Source: Barthelona sp. PCE
Lineage: Eukaryota > Metamonada: BaSk clade
NCBI GenBank assembly: GCA_040285745.1
Contig: JAUFOR010000005.1
Location: 1-64,000, forward strand
Direction: 5' to 3'
Length of the DNA: 64,000 nucleotides
Within the stretch, counting starts at the first letter, position 1, and every line of letters begins with the position of its first letter. This document shows, piece after piece, positions 8,151 to 17,012 of this stretch. The notes below the pieces were generated by a model. It saw only the letters and a list, made by a program, of their open reading frames with translations. It had not been told where the DNA came from and made no database searches. Made by a program: the position numbers and the translations under genes.

Positions 8151-10184
8151 ATGGTAGATCTTCCATATCTTGATTTTTCATGCCGAGAAAACTCGTATTC
8201 AGATCTGGAAACTTTTTTGTATTCTCTTAGTGATGATGTGGACCCAGAAGGTGTTGATGCCGCTCTAGAAGTATTTATGGACTACAATTATGATGAGGAA
8301 ACTATTAGAGATTATATGTATGAGATGATTTCTATATATAATGGCGGAGCAGAAGATTTTGAGGATGAAGGAGGAGAGGTTGATCCTTCTATTATCGCTG
8401 AATTTGAAAGCATCGATTTTTATAACGAAAACCGTGAAGAGCTGCTTGAACAGCTTTCATATTTTATGGAAGATTTTTGTACCACTGAGTGCTTGGATGG
8501 CATATTCTCAGAATTTGTTTCAGGTGATTTGGATCCAGGAGTCTTATATGATTTATGTTGGAATCTTGTGGTTAATCCACAATTGGATGATGAAGCAAAT
8601 TTTGAAGAAGAAGCTTTTGATTATGGTGGGGAGGAAGAAGAACCAGAGTTTTACTGGGAAGCAAAGGACTATGTTGAGCCTGAAGGACCTCCTTTTACTA
8701 AAGGAGGACCATGTCCAGGAGAGTACTCTGAGGAAGGTGCTCACCCTGTTGATTTTATTCCAATGCGTCCAAACTTTGGTGAAGAAGAGCAAAGTGCTCA
8801 TCCGATAGATTATTCAGGTGCACCTAAGCATCCGAATTTTGAAGAGGAAATAGAATTGGAGAATCCAGCGATTATTCAATCAGAATCAGTTCCAGTTATG
8901 TACAGTGAGTATTCTCCCATGCAAATTCCATACCCAGAGGATCGTATAGAGATAGAACGTTATTCTGATAAAGATTTTTGGAATAACCGTTATGCGGAGG
9001 GAGTTTTTAAATTAACAGAGAGAGGAAATTATTTAAATCTTCCGTTATTCCCAGAAAACGAAGATTGGGGTTTTAACTTGAAACCGTATAATGGTTTAGA
9101 GTATTGGATAAGTACTATCGTTGTATTAACTCGTTTTTATCCAGCTGCTATTAAGTATCTTTTTAGTGAGCTAGATCATGCAAAAGGATATTTTAAGTTG
9201 CGTTTCTTTGAACCAAATGGAGCTGAGTTGTTTGTTGAAACCGATGATCAATTTCTTTTTTCAGGTAATTACAAAACTGAAGATGGAAGTGTTACTTCCG
9301 ATAGTAGTATCTCAACAGATGATCGTTTCTATATTTATGGTAATGGCGTGAAAGCACGTTCAATATGGTTGTCAGTCTTAGACAAAGCAATTGCTACGCT
9401 TCACGGTGATTATTGCAAAATGGAAGGACACAGCAAAGATATTGGCTCATTATTTCAGTTTTTTACTGGATGTAAGTCTATTAGTATTCCTTTAGATGTT
9501 GAGGATGAAGAGCTTCCAAATTTCTTCAAGTTTTTCAAAGAAGGAGCAATGATGGTTCTGGAGACTCATCAGGAAGAGAATGGAAGAAGTTATCATCGTG
9601 GATTTGGTGTTATGGGTATGACAGAAGAAATCCTGCACTTATACAACCCCAACATTAAAATGAAGGTGGAAGATCCAGCAGTTACCCAACAACAACGAGA
9701 ACATTTCAAAGAAACATTAGGTAATAGTTTATATACCGTGGTTACACATGATTTTGCGTGGAAACTGTTCAAAACTGCTCATGTTTGTCTTTTCCATGGA
9801 TCAAACAATGGGTGTAACGTTACTGCTTATGGTTATCATCATCCTAGAAGAGATCATCTTCTTCAGTTTAGTGAATTAAACATGTATGAGCTTATTTTCG
9901 ATAATGATGAACCTCAAATTTTCCAATTTGCTGCAATGCGTCACTCTGATTTGCTCACACCTCCCTATGAAAAATCCAGTGTTTATTTGTTCGAACTTCC
10001 CGAAAATGATGTGCACAAACCCGTCACGGGTGAAGATGGCATTGATGTTTCTAATTCAATCCGTATAATCGATCCAAAGAAGTTTAAGTATATTCTGTGT
10101 GGAGCTGGTTATGTTAATGAGGGTATTACAGTTAGTGATTGGTCTGTCTCTTCTGCACGTAAGTTTTCTCTTAAACTTATCTAA
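8151..10184 (+). CDS. Calpain-like protein lacking catalytic residues (pseudopeptidase)
   Basis: 677 aa. Residues 1-250 are very acidic (Glu/Asp-rich, several PEGP/HPxxF segments). Residues 280-520 follow the calpain (C2) core: KARSIWLSVLDKAIATLHGD and FTGCKSISIP match the family pattern W-LLEKAYAKLHG and DFTGG. The active-site positions are changed. Where the family has the Cys-Trp pair, here it is Tyr318-Trp. The His of HAYSV aligns with Arg483 (RGFGV). Asn499 (YNPN) is kept. Residues 520-677 look like the beta-sandwich that follows the protease core. It should be non-proteolytic and may act as a scaffold or inhibitor. The last codons contain GTAAGT, but I see no convincing downstream exon. 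The gene lies between two MPR-family members. Confidence 0.7.
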   Translation: MVDLPYLDFSCRENSYSDLETFLYSLSDDVDPEGVDAALEVFMDYNYDEETIRDYMYEMISIYNGGAEDFEDEGGEVDPSIIAEFESIDFYNENREELLEQLSYFMEDFCTTECLDGIFSEFVSGDLDPGVLYDLCWNLVVNPQLDDEANFEEEAFDYGGEEEEPEFYWEAKDYVEPEGPPFTKGGPCPGEYSEEGAHPVDFIPMRPNFGEEEQSAHPIDYSGAPKHPNFEEEIELENPAIIQSESVPVMYSEYSPMQIPYPEDRIEIERYSDKDFWNNRYAEGVFKLTERGNYLNLPLFPENEDWGFNLKPYNGLEYWISTIVVLTRFYPAAIKYLFSELDHAKGYFKLRFFEPNGAELFVETDDQFLFSGNYKTEDGSVTSDSSISTDDRFYIYGNGVKARSIWLSVLDKAIATLHGDYCKMEGHSKDIGSLFQFFTGCKSISIPLDVEDEELPNFFKFFKEGAMMVLETHQEENGRSYHRGFGVMGMTEEILHLYNPNIKMKVEDPAVTQQQREHFKETLGNSLYTVVTHDFAWKLFKTAHVCLFHGSNNGCNVTAYGYHHPRRDHLLQFSELNMYELIFDNDEPQIFQFAAMRHSDLLTPPYEKSSVYLFELPENDVHKPVTGEDGIDVSNSIRIIDPKKFKYILCGAGYVNEGITVSDWSVSSARKFSLKLI

Positions 10185-10252
10185 TTTAGTGATTTTGAAC
10201 AGAGAATGGAATAGAACGTATGCGAGTGTATTTCAATTTCTCACCATTTTAA

Positions 10253-10366
10253 GGTTTCCTATTTATTTTATTGTATTATTTAGTAATTGAAATAAAACTA
10301 TTTTTCAGATGTATGTACTTCCAAACTCTGAAGAAGGTACCCGTTTGCGGCACCATATCCGAACTT
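10253..10366. repeat. Direct repeat DR1 flanking MPR-family member B (left)
   Basis: Aligns with 12900-13003 in the same orientation. Both begin GGTTTCCTATTTATTTT, contain TTTCAGATGTATG and GAAGAAGGTA, and end TATCCGAACTT, with short indels between. The pair brackets the whole of member B plus most of its 5' block. Confidence 0.75.
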
Positions 10367-10449
10367 CAGTGATGAGACTAGGAAAAGAAAATCATCCTTA
10401 TAAACAATAGGAGAAAATGTGTATTCCTATATCTCCGTAGTCATGGAAA

Positions 10450-12582
10450 CTATTCATTATTCATCTGGGCATGATAGTTGGGCATATGGTACTCAACGAT
10501 GGACGCCTCGGCCAGGAACGATGGAAGGTGGAACGTTTCCACTGTGGGATTGATCGATTCCGGGTCTTCCTCAATATTGTAAGTTTTCAACAACATTGTT
10601 TTGGTCTCTCCTTCGTATGACATGTCTTGAATAACGTTGTTAGGTAGATTTGGATCGTGGTTTATCTTCATATCAGGAGAATATTGTAAATTGTTGTTTG
10701 TGAAAAAACGCGTTTTAATTGCACCATCTTCAACGTATGCTTTAATGATACCACCCCTCACGTATATGTATGAATCTCCCACGAAATTACGGAAATAGTT
10801 GCCTTCCTCCGTTCCATCATCATATGATTCCTTCCAAAGGAGAACAGGCTCTAAGAAGCTTCCTGTTGACCAATCTAAACAGTGTAAATGTTGCGTTTCT
10901 ATTTCATCATCATCTTCATATACAACAAACAGCTGATGATCAGGTGTTTCAGCCAATGGACGAGGGTTGAAGTAAACATCTACTGCAAATCTATGTTCAA
11001 AAAAAATGTGCTTTTGAACCTCCACGTCATACCCGTTGACACTGAGCTGAAAAAAATGGATTGCTTCATCACAAACAATGCACGCTGAATTATCAAAATG
11101 TGAATCATGAACATCTAGAACATAAATATTCGGTGGAAGCTCTAAAATCATCTTTTCTCCCAAATACACCAAGCCTGTATCATCTTCACGATAGTCAACA
11201 TTTAAGGGCAACCCTAGAATAAAACCATAGTTTTCAGTACCACAATGAGGCAAAATAGTTGTGATGGGTTCGGGTTCTGAGTCGTTCCAACGTAATTTGA
11301 CATATGTAGTACCTGTTTCACTAATTACATCTGCCAATACAAAAAAATCACCTGCTTCATTTGGTTGAACTGATAAGATATGGCACCACATACGTGAAAG
11401 CAGTTTCCTACGCCCACGCAGCACAATAAGCTTCCTTTCTTTAAAAAAAAAGTAACATCTTATCAAAGAATCATCATACACTTCCGCTATTCCATCAAAA
11501 AATACTTCTGCTGGTTCAAGGCTTGCCAAACGCACAACCTCACTATCAACTGCTCTGAATTTGATTGGGCCATAACGTTCTGTTATTTTATCAACGCCAT
11601 AAAAAACACAATCTTCATCACGAAAGGAATTATCGTTCAAATCTATATGCTTCAAGTCATCGCAGAGTACATTATCAAGATTCATTTCACCCTCTAACAT
11701 CTTCAATTCATCGTTTTCGATATGAATCACCGTGAAACTTGAATAAATGAATACCATTGACAAAACATCTTGAGTGAGCGTCAACAATGCAAATTTTGAG
11801 TCTCTATCAATATTCAATCCTTTAAGCTGCGGAAACCTTTCTGTCAAGTTAACTTGGTTCCTCTGACAGTCAAATATTATTAGTTCATCAATTTCTTTAT
11901 CACGAAACCTGACTGAGCAAATGCAATACGAGTTCAAACACCACCTGATGTATTCTAAATGAACACCATGTAACTGCTCAATATTAGGTTCATGTGCCTC
12001 GTCCATATCATCTGCAGAAAAATTGTAATGCCATATGGTATCATTTTGGCATTTCTTTAACAAAATGTAGTTTGGAGTTCTCACCGAAATTGAGTAATAT
12101 TCTCCAAGACATCTATAATCATAGGTTATAACATTTAATATGTAGGATTGTATCACTCTTCTATTATCAACGGTTTCCCTAATGGCGATTAATAGGTGGT
12201 TTTCATCCATCGGAATTATTCTGCTTGATAGATTTTTGATCATCGGAAACGGAAATGGTATTCTCCTGCTTGTATGTTCATCGCTCATGATATCGTTAAA
12301 CAATAAAATATCAAGATGAGTTAACATCTTACTGTCATCACGAAGCTGTTCGATGATCATGTACAATTCTCCAGCTCTCAGCTTAGATGTGTATTGAAGA
12401 GGCTTACGCGTATCCTCCACATACCCAACAAAGTCCTTGTCTTCAATAGCGCTTTCAATGAGGCTGATATCGGTGATATCTCTTGATTTAAGCAATACTA
12501 CGCCCTCTCCCTCAAATATTAGTTGCCCCTCAGGATAAGCCTGCATGACAAGGTCATCCTCGAATTTACGAACCCTAGGCAT
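10450..12582 (-). CDS. MPR-family multicopy protein, member B
   Basis: 710 aa on the minus strand from the conserved MPRVRKFEDDL start. It shares all family landmarks with A and D: FEDDLVMQAYPEGQLIFEG, HYNFSADDMDEAHEP, ERFPQL, LTQD, LGLPLN, DHQLFV, HCLDWSTG and FHLPSFLAEASIVEY. The product continues EYHMPNYH, like D rather than A. About 45 bp after the stop are shared with D. The gene and its 5' block sit between direct repeats (10253-10366 and 12900-13003), suggesting that it arrived as a cassette beside the calpain-like gene. Function unknown; a beta-propeller-like fold is inferred. Confidence 0.85.
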   Translation of the reverse strand: MPRVRKFEDDLVMQAYPEGQLIFEGEGVVLLKSRDITDISLIESAIEDKDFVGYVEDTRKPLQYTSKLRAGELYMIIEQLRDDSKMLTHLDILLFNDIMSDEHTSRRIPFPFPMIKNLSSRIIPMDENHLLIAIRETVDNRRVIQSYILNVITYDYRCLGEYYSISVRTPNYILLKKCQNDTIWHYNFSADDMDEAHEPNIEQLHGVHLEYIRWCLNSYCICSVRFRDKEIDELIIFDCQRNQVNLTERFPQLKGLNIDRDSKFALLTLTQDVLSMVFIYSSFTVIHIENDELKMLEGEMNLDNVLCDDLKHIDLNDNSFRDEDCVFYGVDKITERYGPIKFRAVDSEVVRLASLEPAEVFFDGIAEVYDDSLIRCYFFFKERKLIVLRGRRKLLSRMWCHILSVQPNEAGDFFVLADVISETGTTYVKLRWNDSEPEPITTILPHCGTENYGFILGLPLNVDYREDDTGLVYLGEKMILELPPNIYVLDVHDSHFDNSACIVCDEAIHFFQLSVNGYDVEVQKHIFFEHRFAVDVYFNPRPLAETPDHQLFVVYEDDDEIETQHLHCLDWSTGSFLEPVLLWKESYDDGTEEGNYFRNFVGDSYIYVRGGIIKAYVEDGAIKTRFFTNNNLQYSPDMKINHDPNLPNNVIQDMSYEGETKTMLLKTYNIEEDPESINPTVETFHLPSFLAEASIVEYHMPNYHAQMNNE

Positions 12583-12846
12583 ATATAGCCGTGATGAAGT
12601 AGGTGAATATTGAGATAGCATGTATATATTAATATTAGTGCTTGCACGTAGCATATATAGATGATATAATACATGTGAAGCGTAAACAGAAAGCGAGAAT
12701 GTGAAACAGAACTGCATTCGCAATTCTATCCCCTCACAGATTTATTGATGTGTTTCGCAGGGCTCTCGGCGCGTGACACGTAAGATTGTTGGCACGTGTG
12801 GGCATTGGCTTGGTTGTGGGGCACTTTTTTGCTGCGTTGTGGTACG
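12583..12846 (-). repeat. Dispersed 5' block of the MPR family, copy B (short form)
   Basis: Reverse complement of the inner ~260 bp of copies A and C. It ends at the CCACAACGCAGC landmark and lacks the outer part (GGTGTTTACTGAATG) that A and C carry. Beyond it lies sequence related to the flank of the calpain-like gene. Confidence 0.8.
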
Positions 12847-12899
12847 ATTTCAGATATATTTGAGTGTTTTGCAGATGAACCCAAATTTTATTCTTTTAT

Positions 12900-13003
12900 G
12901 GTTTCCTATTTATTTTTTGTGTACTATCTTTACTGAAATACTATAAACTTTCAGATGTATGGACTTGAAGAAGGTAGCCCCGTGCGGCAACATATCCGAA
13001 CTT
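12900..13003. repeat. Direct repeat DR2 flanking MPR-family member B (right)
   Basis: Partner of DR1 (10253-10366), roughly 80 percent alike by eye, same orientation, about 2.6 kb away. The remaining 12847-13238 holds no gene that I can recognise. Confidence 0.75.
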
Positions 13004-13238
13004 AGATCTCTGTAAAGAATCTGTTTACTCTCCCTTACCCGTTAACATGGATGAGACTCTGGATGAAAATCATATAAAGAATAAAACAACTTTTTTTAAT
13101 CAGGCAAAGCTTTTGCGCATCGATTTCATAAAAAAATTTGTTGAATTCTGAGTTACTGTAGCATTAAGCACAGTAATGCATATTCTGAAACTGAATAAAG
13201 TTGGAACATTTTGTTTTTCAAATTTTTACCATCATCAT

Positions 13239-13847
13239 ATGGAAAGCAATAACATTTTGTATCGAGGTTTAAGCAAGAACAAGAAGTTTAAACCTTCAAT
13301 TACACCTTTAAATGACTACTATGAGTACAGGATTAAGAGTGAAGCAAAAAAACGCGATGCTAAAACAATAGGGGTTAAAAAGGTATCATCTGCACCCAAC
13401 ATATTCGGAAATTCAACCGAGATCGAGTCCGAATCACTTAGTTACCAAAGAAGAATGAACAAACAGAAGTATGGTCACGCTAGAGCACATGAGATCAAAC
13501 AAAGGGAGATCAAGAAGGCCACAATTCCCAAACCCACAGGTCCCCGTCAGTGTTATTATGAGGAGGCAATAGTACGTCATCGTGAAGAACAAGCTCGTCA
13601 GAAAGAACAACGTCGTGCTGAATCAAAGCGCAAAATGGAACAGCAGTATCATGACATGGTTAAGAACAGATCAATGAAGAACCAAATCAAATCAGATTAT
13701 TCAGTGCCGATGAAGCCAGTGATTACAAGACCTTATTCACGAGGTTATACAAATGAAACAAGGCAGAAGCTGAATCAATCTTGTCTTGATTACAATAAGC
13801 AGCAGATCACGAATCCTTTCAATAATAGGAGAGCTCCTTGGGAGTAG
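13239..13847 (+). CDS. Small basic coiled-coil-like protein, unknown
   Basis: 202 aa from the ATG at 13239 (MESNNILYRGLSK). An in-frame upstream ATG at 13176 would add 21 residues, but a TCATA motif touches the 13239 ATG. The protein is highly charged. A long Glu/Arg/Gln-rich helix at about residues 95-150 (RHREEQARQKEQRRAESKRK) probably forms a coiled coil. The C-terminus is Arg/Asn/Pro-rich and ends APWE. There is no domain I can name. Such proteins are common among cytoskeletal or axonemal components, but nothing here proves it. Confidence 0.65.
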   Translation: MESNNILYRGLSKNKKFKPSITPLNDYYEYRIKSEAKKRDAKTIGVKKVSSAPNIFGNSTEIESESLSYQRRMNKQKYGHARAHEIKQREIKKATIPKPTGPRQCYYEEAIVRHREEQARQKEQRRAESKRKMEQQYHDMVKNRSMKNQIKSDYSVPMKPVITRPYSRGYTNETRQKLNQSCLDYNKQQITNPFNNRRAPWE

Positions 13848-14042
13848 AATTTTGTATTAGTAAATCACAAACTATGTTCAAGTTAGGGCAGGTTTTTTTT
13901 CCACGCTTATTTGTTAATTTTTTGTGTTTGGACACATAATTACGCAGATTGATACATCTAAAATAAACAATGAGAGGATAACCATACATCTCAAGAAATT
14001 TGTTTTTCAGTTTTTACTCTTTTTATCTCAAATTTCTTATAT

Positions 14043-14258
14043 ATGCTGACATTCCCATCTTTTTGGATTGTGACAGCAATCATCGCAGCAGTAACTATCA
14101 TTGTTTATACTGTATCATCAAGAAGCGAGCATAAAGAATTATGGAAATTCTCCACAATCGTTGCGGGCATCTGTTTTTACGTTATGTGGTTCACATGCTA
14201 TGCATCACAAAGGTATCCTATGTTGGATCCTATTCCAAAGGACTTTGGAGCTGAATAG
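14043..14258 (+). CDS. V-type proton ATPase subunit e
   Basis: 71 aa with two membrane helices (residues 7-26 and 38-56) and the subunit-e pattern: a short polar loop after helix 1, then an aromatic-rich second helix (FYVMWFTCYASQ) followed by YPMLDP, comparable to the family's LAQLNPLFGP. Length is right for the e/Vma9 family (about 70-90 aa). It would sit in the membrane Vo sector that pumps protons into acidic compartments. It is easily missed because of its size. It is followed by a convergent Sm-protein gene. Confidence 0.75.
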   Translation: MLTFPSFWIVTAIIAAVTIIVYTVSSRSEHKELWKFSTIVAGICFYVMWFTCYASQRYPMLDPIPKDFGAE

Positions 14259-14519
14259 TCGTTTTTGTGTGATTCTTCCCTTTTGTTCAAGGTATCTGCA
14301 CTATTTTGACCCTAGGACAATATAACCATTAGTAAACATTAATTAAAAACGTGTAAATTGGAGTATCACAAAAAGAAATTACTCGAAAATAAAAAAAATA
14401 ATGGTGTTTACAATGTAGCTAGAATTGTCAAAAATTCCGGGAACACACGCGTTTGTCAACCACAAATCATTTGTCGGAACATGACACACAAAGAAAATAT
14501 CAAAATAAAAACATCTAAT

Positions 14520-14825
14520 CTACACCGTATTTTCGTTTACCTGTATGCTAGCAATCCTATTGGAATTGATATAAAGATTCTCATACGTTTTAGATTCCTT
14601 GATAGGATGTTTGTCAGTGAAGAAAATGGTTTCTTCTCTCACATTTGATAAAAATACTGATGTATGACGATCAAAAGCGCGAAGAATTCCACTATGGCGT
14701 TTAACTTGGAAAGAAGACTCTGGATCAACAATAGAATGAACAACTACATTTTTTCCAACATTAAACATTAAAATATCAAAAGGTTCAACCTCAATTTCGT
14801 TTTTTACCTCTTGTTTTTCACCCAT
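14520..14825 (-). CDS. Sm protein, SmD2-like (spliceosomal snRNP core)
   Basis: 101 aa. The Sm1 motif is present as GILRAFDRHTSVFLSNVREE, where AFDRH is the signature seen in SmD2. It is followed by a charged linker and an Sm2 segment (YENLYINSNRIASIQV). SmD2 would form part of the heptameric ring on U1, U2, U4 and U5 snRNAs. The long linker between Sm1 and Sm2 also favours SmD2 over the LSm proteins. The Sm2 motif lacks the usual RG pair, so the sequence is somewhat divergent. An LSm paralog is the main alternative. Confidence 0.7.
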   Translation of the reverse strand: MGEKQEVKNEIEVEPFDILMFNVGKNVVVHSIVDPESSFQVKRHSGILRAFDRHTSVFLSNVREETIFFTDKHPIKESKTYENLYINSNRIASIQVNENTV

Positions 14826-15014
14826 GATTATAAAATAATGCTTTAGTTATCTTGAAAGGAGAGAATTTGCGTATAGCACGAATTTTGCTTCATTTTTCTT
14901 CTTCAGATCTGTTTAGTAACTAAATGTATAACTTCAAGTATATTAAGTGAGTTAAAATTAAAAGAATTGATTGGAAAAGTTAGATAATTGTTAGTTTTAC
15001 TATGCATGCTATAC

Positions 15015-16169
15015 TTAATGAGTGCGCATTTCAAAAAGCTTGATGAGACGCTTAATCTCTTTTAGAATGAATTCTTCAGGAACAGCACACATTCGTGCAA
15101 TATTTTCAATCGGTGTATTATTGAGTACTAATTCCTTAAGCAACATTTCTCTCATTTTACGTAGACGACGTTTCACAGTATTCTTTGACACCTTGAACCC
15201 ATTAGCGATTGCTTCCAGGTTAACACCATAAAACCGTTGAACAAAAACTTCAACTGGTTGAGGAAATCCTATATGAACCTGTTCTAATCCTCCACGATCT
15301 GATAGAAGGGAGTGGCATGTGCTATTTTGTTTCTGTATTAACTCATAAAATCGTTCACTAATTGCAGAGACCTCAGAAACAAAAGCCGACTGCTTTTCTT
15401 CTTGTTCATTTTGTTCTTCCTCTTCTAGTTCAATTTTCATCGGTTCCATATCGACTTGTTCAGGCGCTGTTTCTGCTTTTGATGCATCTTCACACGCCCC
15501 AAACATGGTCATCATCATGTGCAAAGCATGTAACGGATGTGGAGGGAAACCTGTTCTTCCGTTTGGCCCACGGTTAATATGATGGCCTGGTGGTCCAAAT
15601 GGAGGACAAAACGGTGGTGTGGGGAAAGGAATATCTAAATCTAACTTTAATGTTTTCATTTTAGGTTCAGATCGAGAAAATGGACAAGAAAATGCGGTTC
15701 TTTTCTTTCGCTTATGGTATCTGTGTATGAAATCGACTCTCAGGTCAGGTATAAAATCGCATAAAACGATATCACATCGCATCGCATCTTCTTCTTCAAA
15801 ACTAAGTACACATTGATATATCTCATTATCGAGGCGAAACTCGTTTATGACACCCTTCTTCTCTTCCAAAAATAGGCGTTGAATAGTAGAAAGTGTCAGT
15901 GCAAAATTGATATTTTCTTCACTGATAAAAAGCACACCAGTCAGATAAGCATCATTAAATGTTGTGGACTCAATGGCCACGGGGAACGAATCAGGGATAC
16001 CCATTTCAATAAAATGCACAAAACGAATTGTTGCTTTGCTAATATCAATGGGGTTTGATGTAGGAGCTGTGTACTTGTGTCTGCGGCGTTTTCGCCTTCC
16101 GAGACGGTGCTTCTTCTTTTCAGAACAAGGACAATGTCCTGTAAGAATGGTCTTTATGAACTTCTTCAT
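15015..16169 (-). CDS. Putative DNA-binding protein with C-terminal helix-turn-helix pair
   Basis: 384 aa. The N-terminus is very basic (KKKHRLGRRKRRRHK near residue 20), a likely nuclear signal. Residues 40-165 look like a folded domain of unknown type. Residues 185-215 are Pro/Gly/His-rich and 235-262 Glu-rich. The last ~80 residues contain two segments shaped like helix-turn-helix: LEAIANGFKVSKNTVKRRLRK and then IARMCAVPEEFILKEIKRL. The spacing recalls sigma-factor region 4 or transposase-type HTH units, but I cannot assign a family. It is divergent from the 180-aa gene to its right, across a G-rich promoter tract. A TCATT motif lies about 20 bases upstream of the ATG. Confidence 0.65.
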   Translation of the reverse strand: MKKFIKTILTGHCPCSEKKKHRLGRRKRRRHKYTAPTSNPIDISKATIRFVHFIEMGIPDSFPVAIESTTFNDAYLTGVLFISEENINFALTLSTIQRLFLEEKKGVINEFRLDNEIYQCVLSFEEEDAMRCDIVLCDFIPDLRVDFIHRYHKRKKRTAFSCPFSRSEPKMKTLKLDLDIPFPTPPFCPPFGPPGHHINRGPNGRTGFPPHPLHALHMMMTMFGACEDASKAETAPEQVDMEPMKIELEEEEQNEQEEKQSAFVSEVSAISERFYELIQKQNSTCHSLLSDRGGLEQVHIGFPQPVEVFVQRFYGVNLEAIANGFKVSKNTVKRRLRKMREMLLKELVLNNTPIENIARMCAVPEEFILKEIKRLIKLFEMRTH

Positions 16170-16196
16170 ATTATGTCAATACGACAATGATAACAA

Positions 16197-16216
16197 GGGG
16201 CGGGGGGTTAGGGGGG
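16197..16216 (+). other. G-rich tract with telomere-like TTAGGG unit
   Basis: GGGG-C-GGGGGG-TTA-GGGGGG, in a region otherwise poor in G+C, between two divergently transcribed genes. Three G-runs can support an incomplete or intermolecular quadruplex. It could be a regulatory element or a relic of telomeric DNA. Confidence 0.6.
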
Positions 16217-16425
16217 TTAATGCTGCACCAGTGTACTGCTGATGTTAGGAAAAAGTAAAATATTAATAAGCAAGGGGCATCTTAAGGGCCCTGAGGGTCC
16301 AGGGTTTGTGAATCTGTTTTCGTTGTTTTTGAAGGATTTTTATAAGAGAGCAAACATAATCAATGGATTGAAATGGTCGGATTTACATCCAAATCGTGTA
16401 TCATGTTTATTTTCGCTTACCTTGT

Positions 16426-16968
16426 ATGGATGAGCTAAAATTAGCATACGCCACCTCGGATCTAACAATAATCTTGCCAGGTGAAGGAGGTGTGCGATTA
16501 TATGGAGGTAGAAACAACATGCAAAATGAAAGTACAGATTTTATCAGGAATTCGATTCTCTATAATTCGTACATGGTGTTTATAACACCATACAATCCAC
16601 AGAGTGTTCGTTATTCAAAAGAAAAGAATGAATTAGCGTTACAGGAAATGGAACATCAGTTTACAACATTTGATCAGTTTTTCATCCATGTATCAAAGTA
16701 TAATTCACTACCTCCAGACCATGAATGGCATGAAAAAGGACTTTGCTTTTTTGCTCCTTGCACAATCATTGAAAACGATTTGATTGAACATGTGCGATCC
16801 TTATTTAGCCATTATGACCAGAAAGCATTCTATTTAGTTCAGTATAACTCTGATGATAAGTGCTTTGTACAGCAGGTCATTAATTTTGAACCAAAGGATG
16901 ACAATACCAGTAGTAGCGTATATAGCACATCATTTTGTAGCGTTGTTCATTTAAATAACAATAAATAA
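16426..16968 (+). CDS. Hypothetical protein, 180 aa
   Basis: The start is the first ATG (MDELKLAYATSD); the frame is open upstream to a GTG at 16396. A compact globular protein is likely, with alternating strands (TIILPGEGGVRLYGG, YMVFITPYN, CFFAPCTI) and an acidic/Ser-rich tail. No transmembrane segment, signal peptide or named domain. It ends 44 bases before the CstF-77-like gene on the same strand. Confidence 0.65.
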   Translation: MDELKLAYATSDLTIILPGEGGVRLYGGRNNMQNESTDFIRNSILYNSYMVFITPYNPQSVRYSKEKNELALQEMEHQFTTFDQFFIHVSKYNSLPPDHEWHEKGLCFFAPCTIIENDLIEHVRSLFSHYDQKAFYLVQYNSDDKCFVQQVINFEPKDDNTSSSVYSTSFCSVVHLNNNK

Positions 16969-17012
16969 ATGTGTTTCTGCATTCATAACATTTTTCTTTT
17001 TAACACTCGATA

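Noticed and set aside
10161-10308. Possible intron at the end of the calpain-like gene (GTAAGT ... TTTTTCAG)
   Set aside because: The donor and acceptor do not match the GTATGT/ACTAAT-type signals of the clear intron, and splicing would add only a handful of residues before a stop.
14358-14648. 96-codon plus-strand ORF overlapping the SmD2-like gene
   Set aside because: The opposite strand has a clear Sm1/Sm2 pattern; this frame has no protein-like signature.
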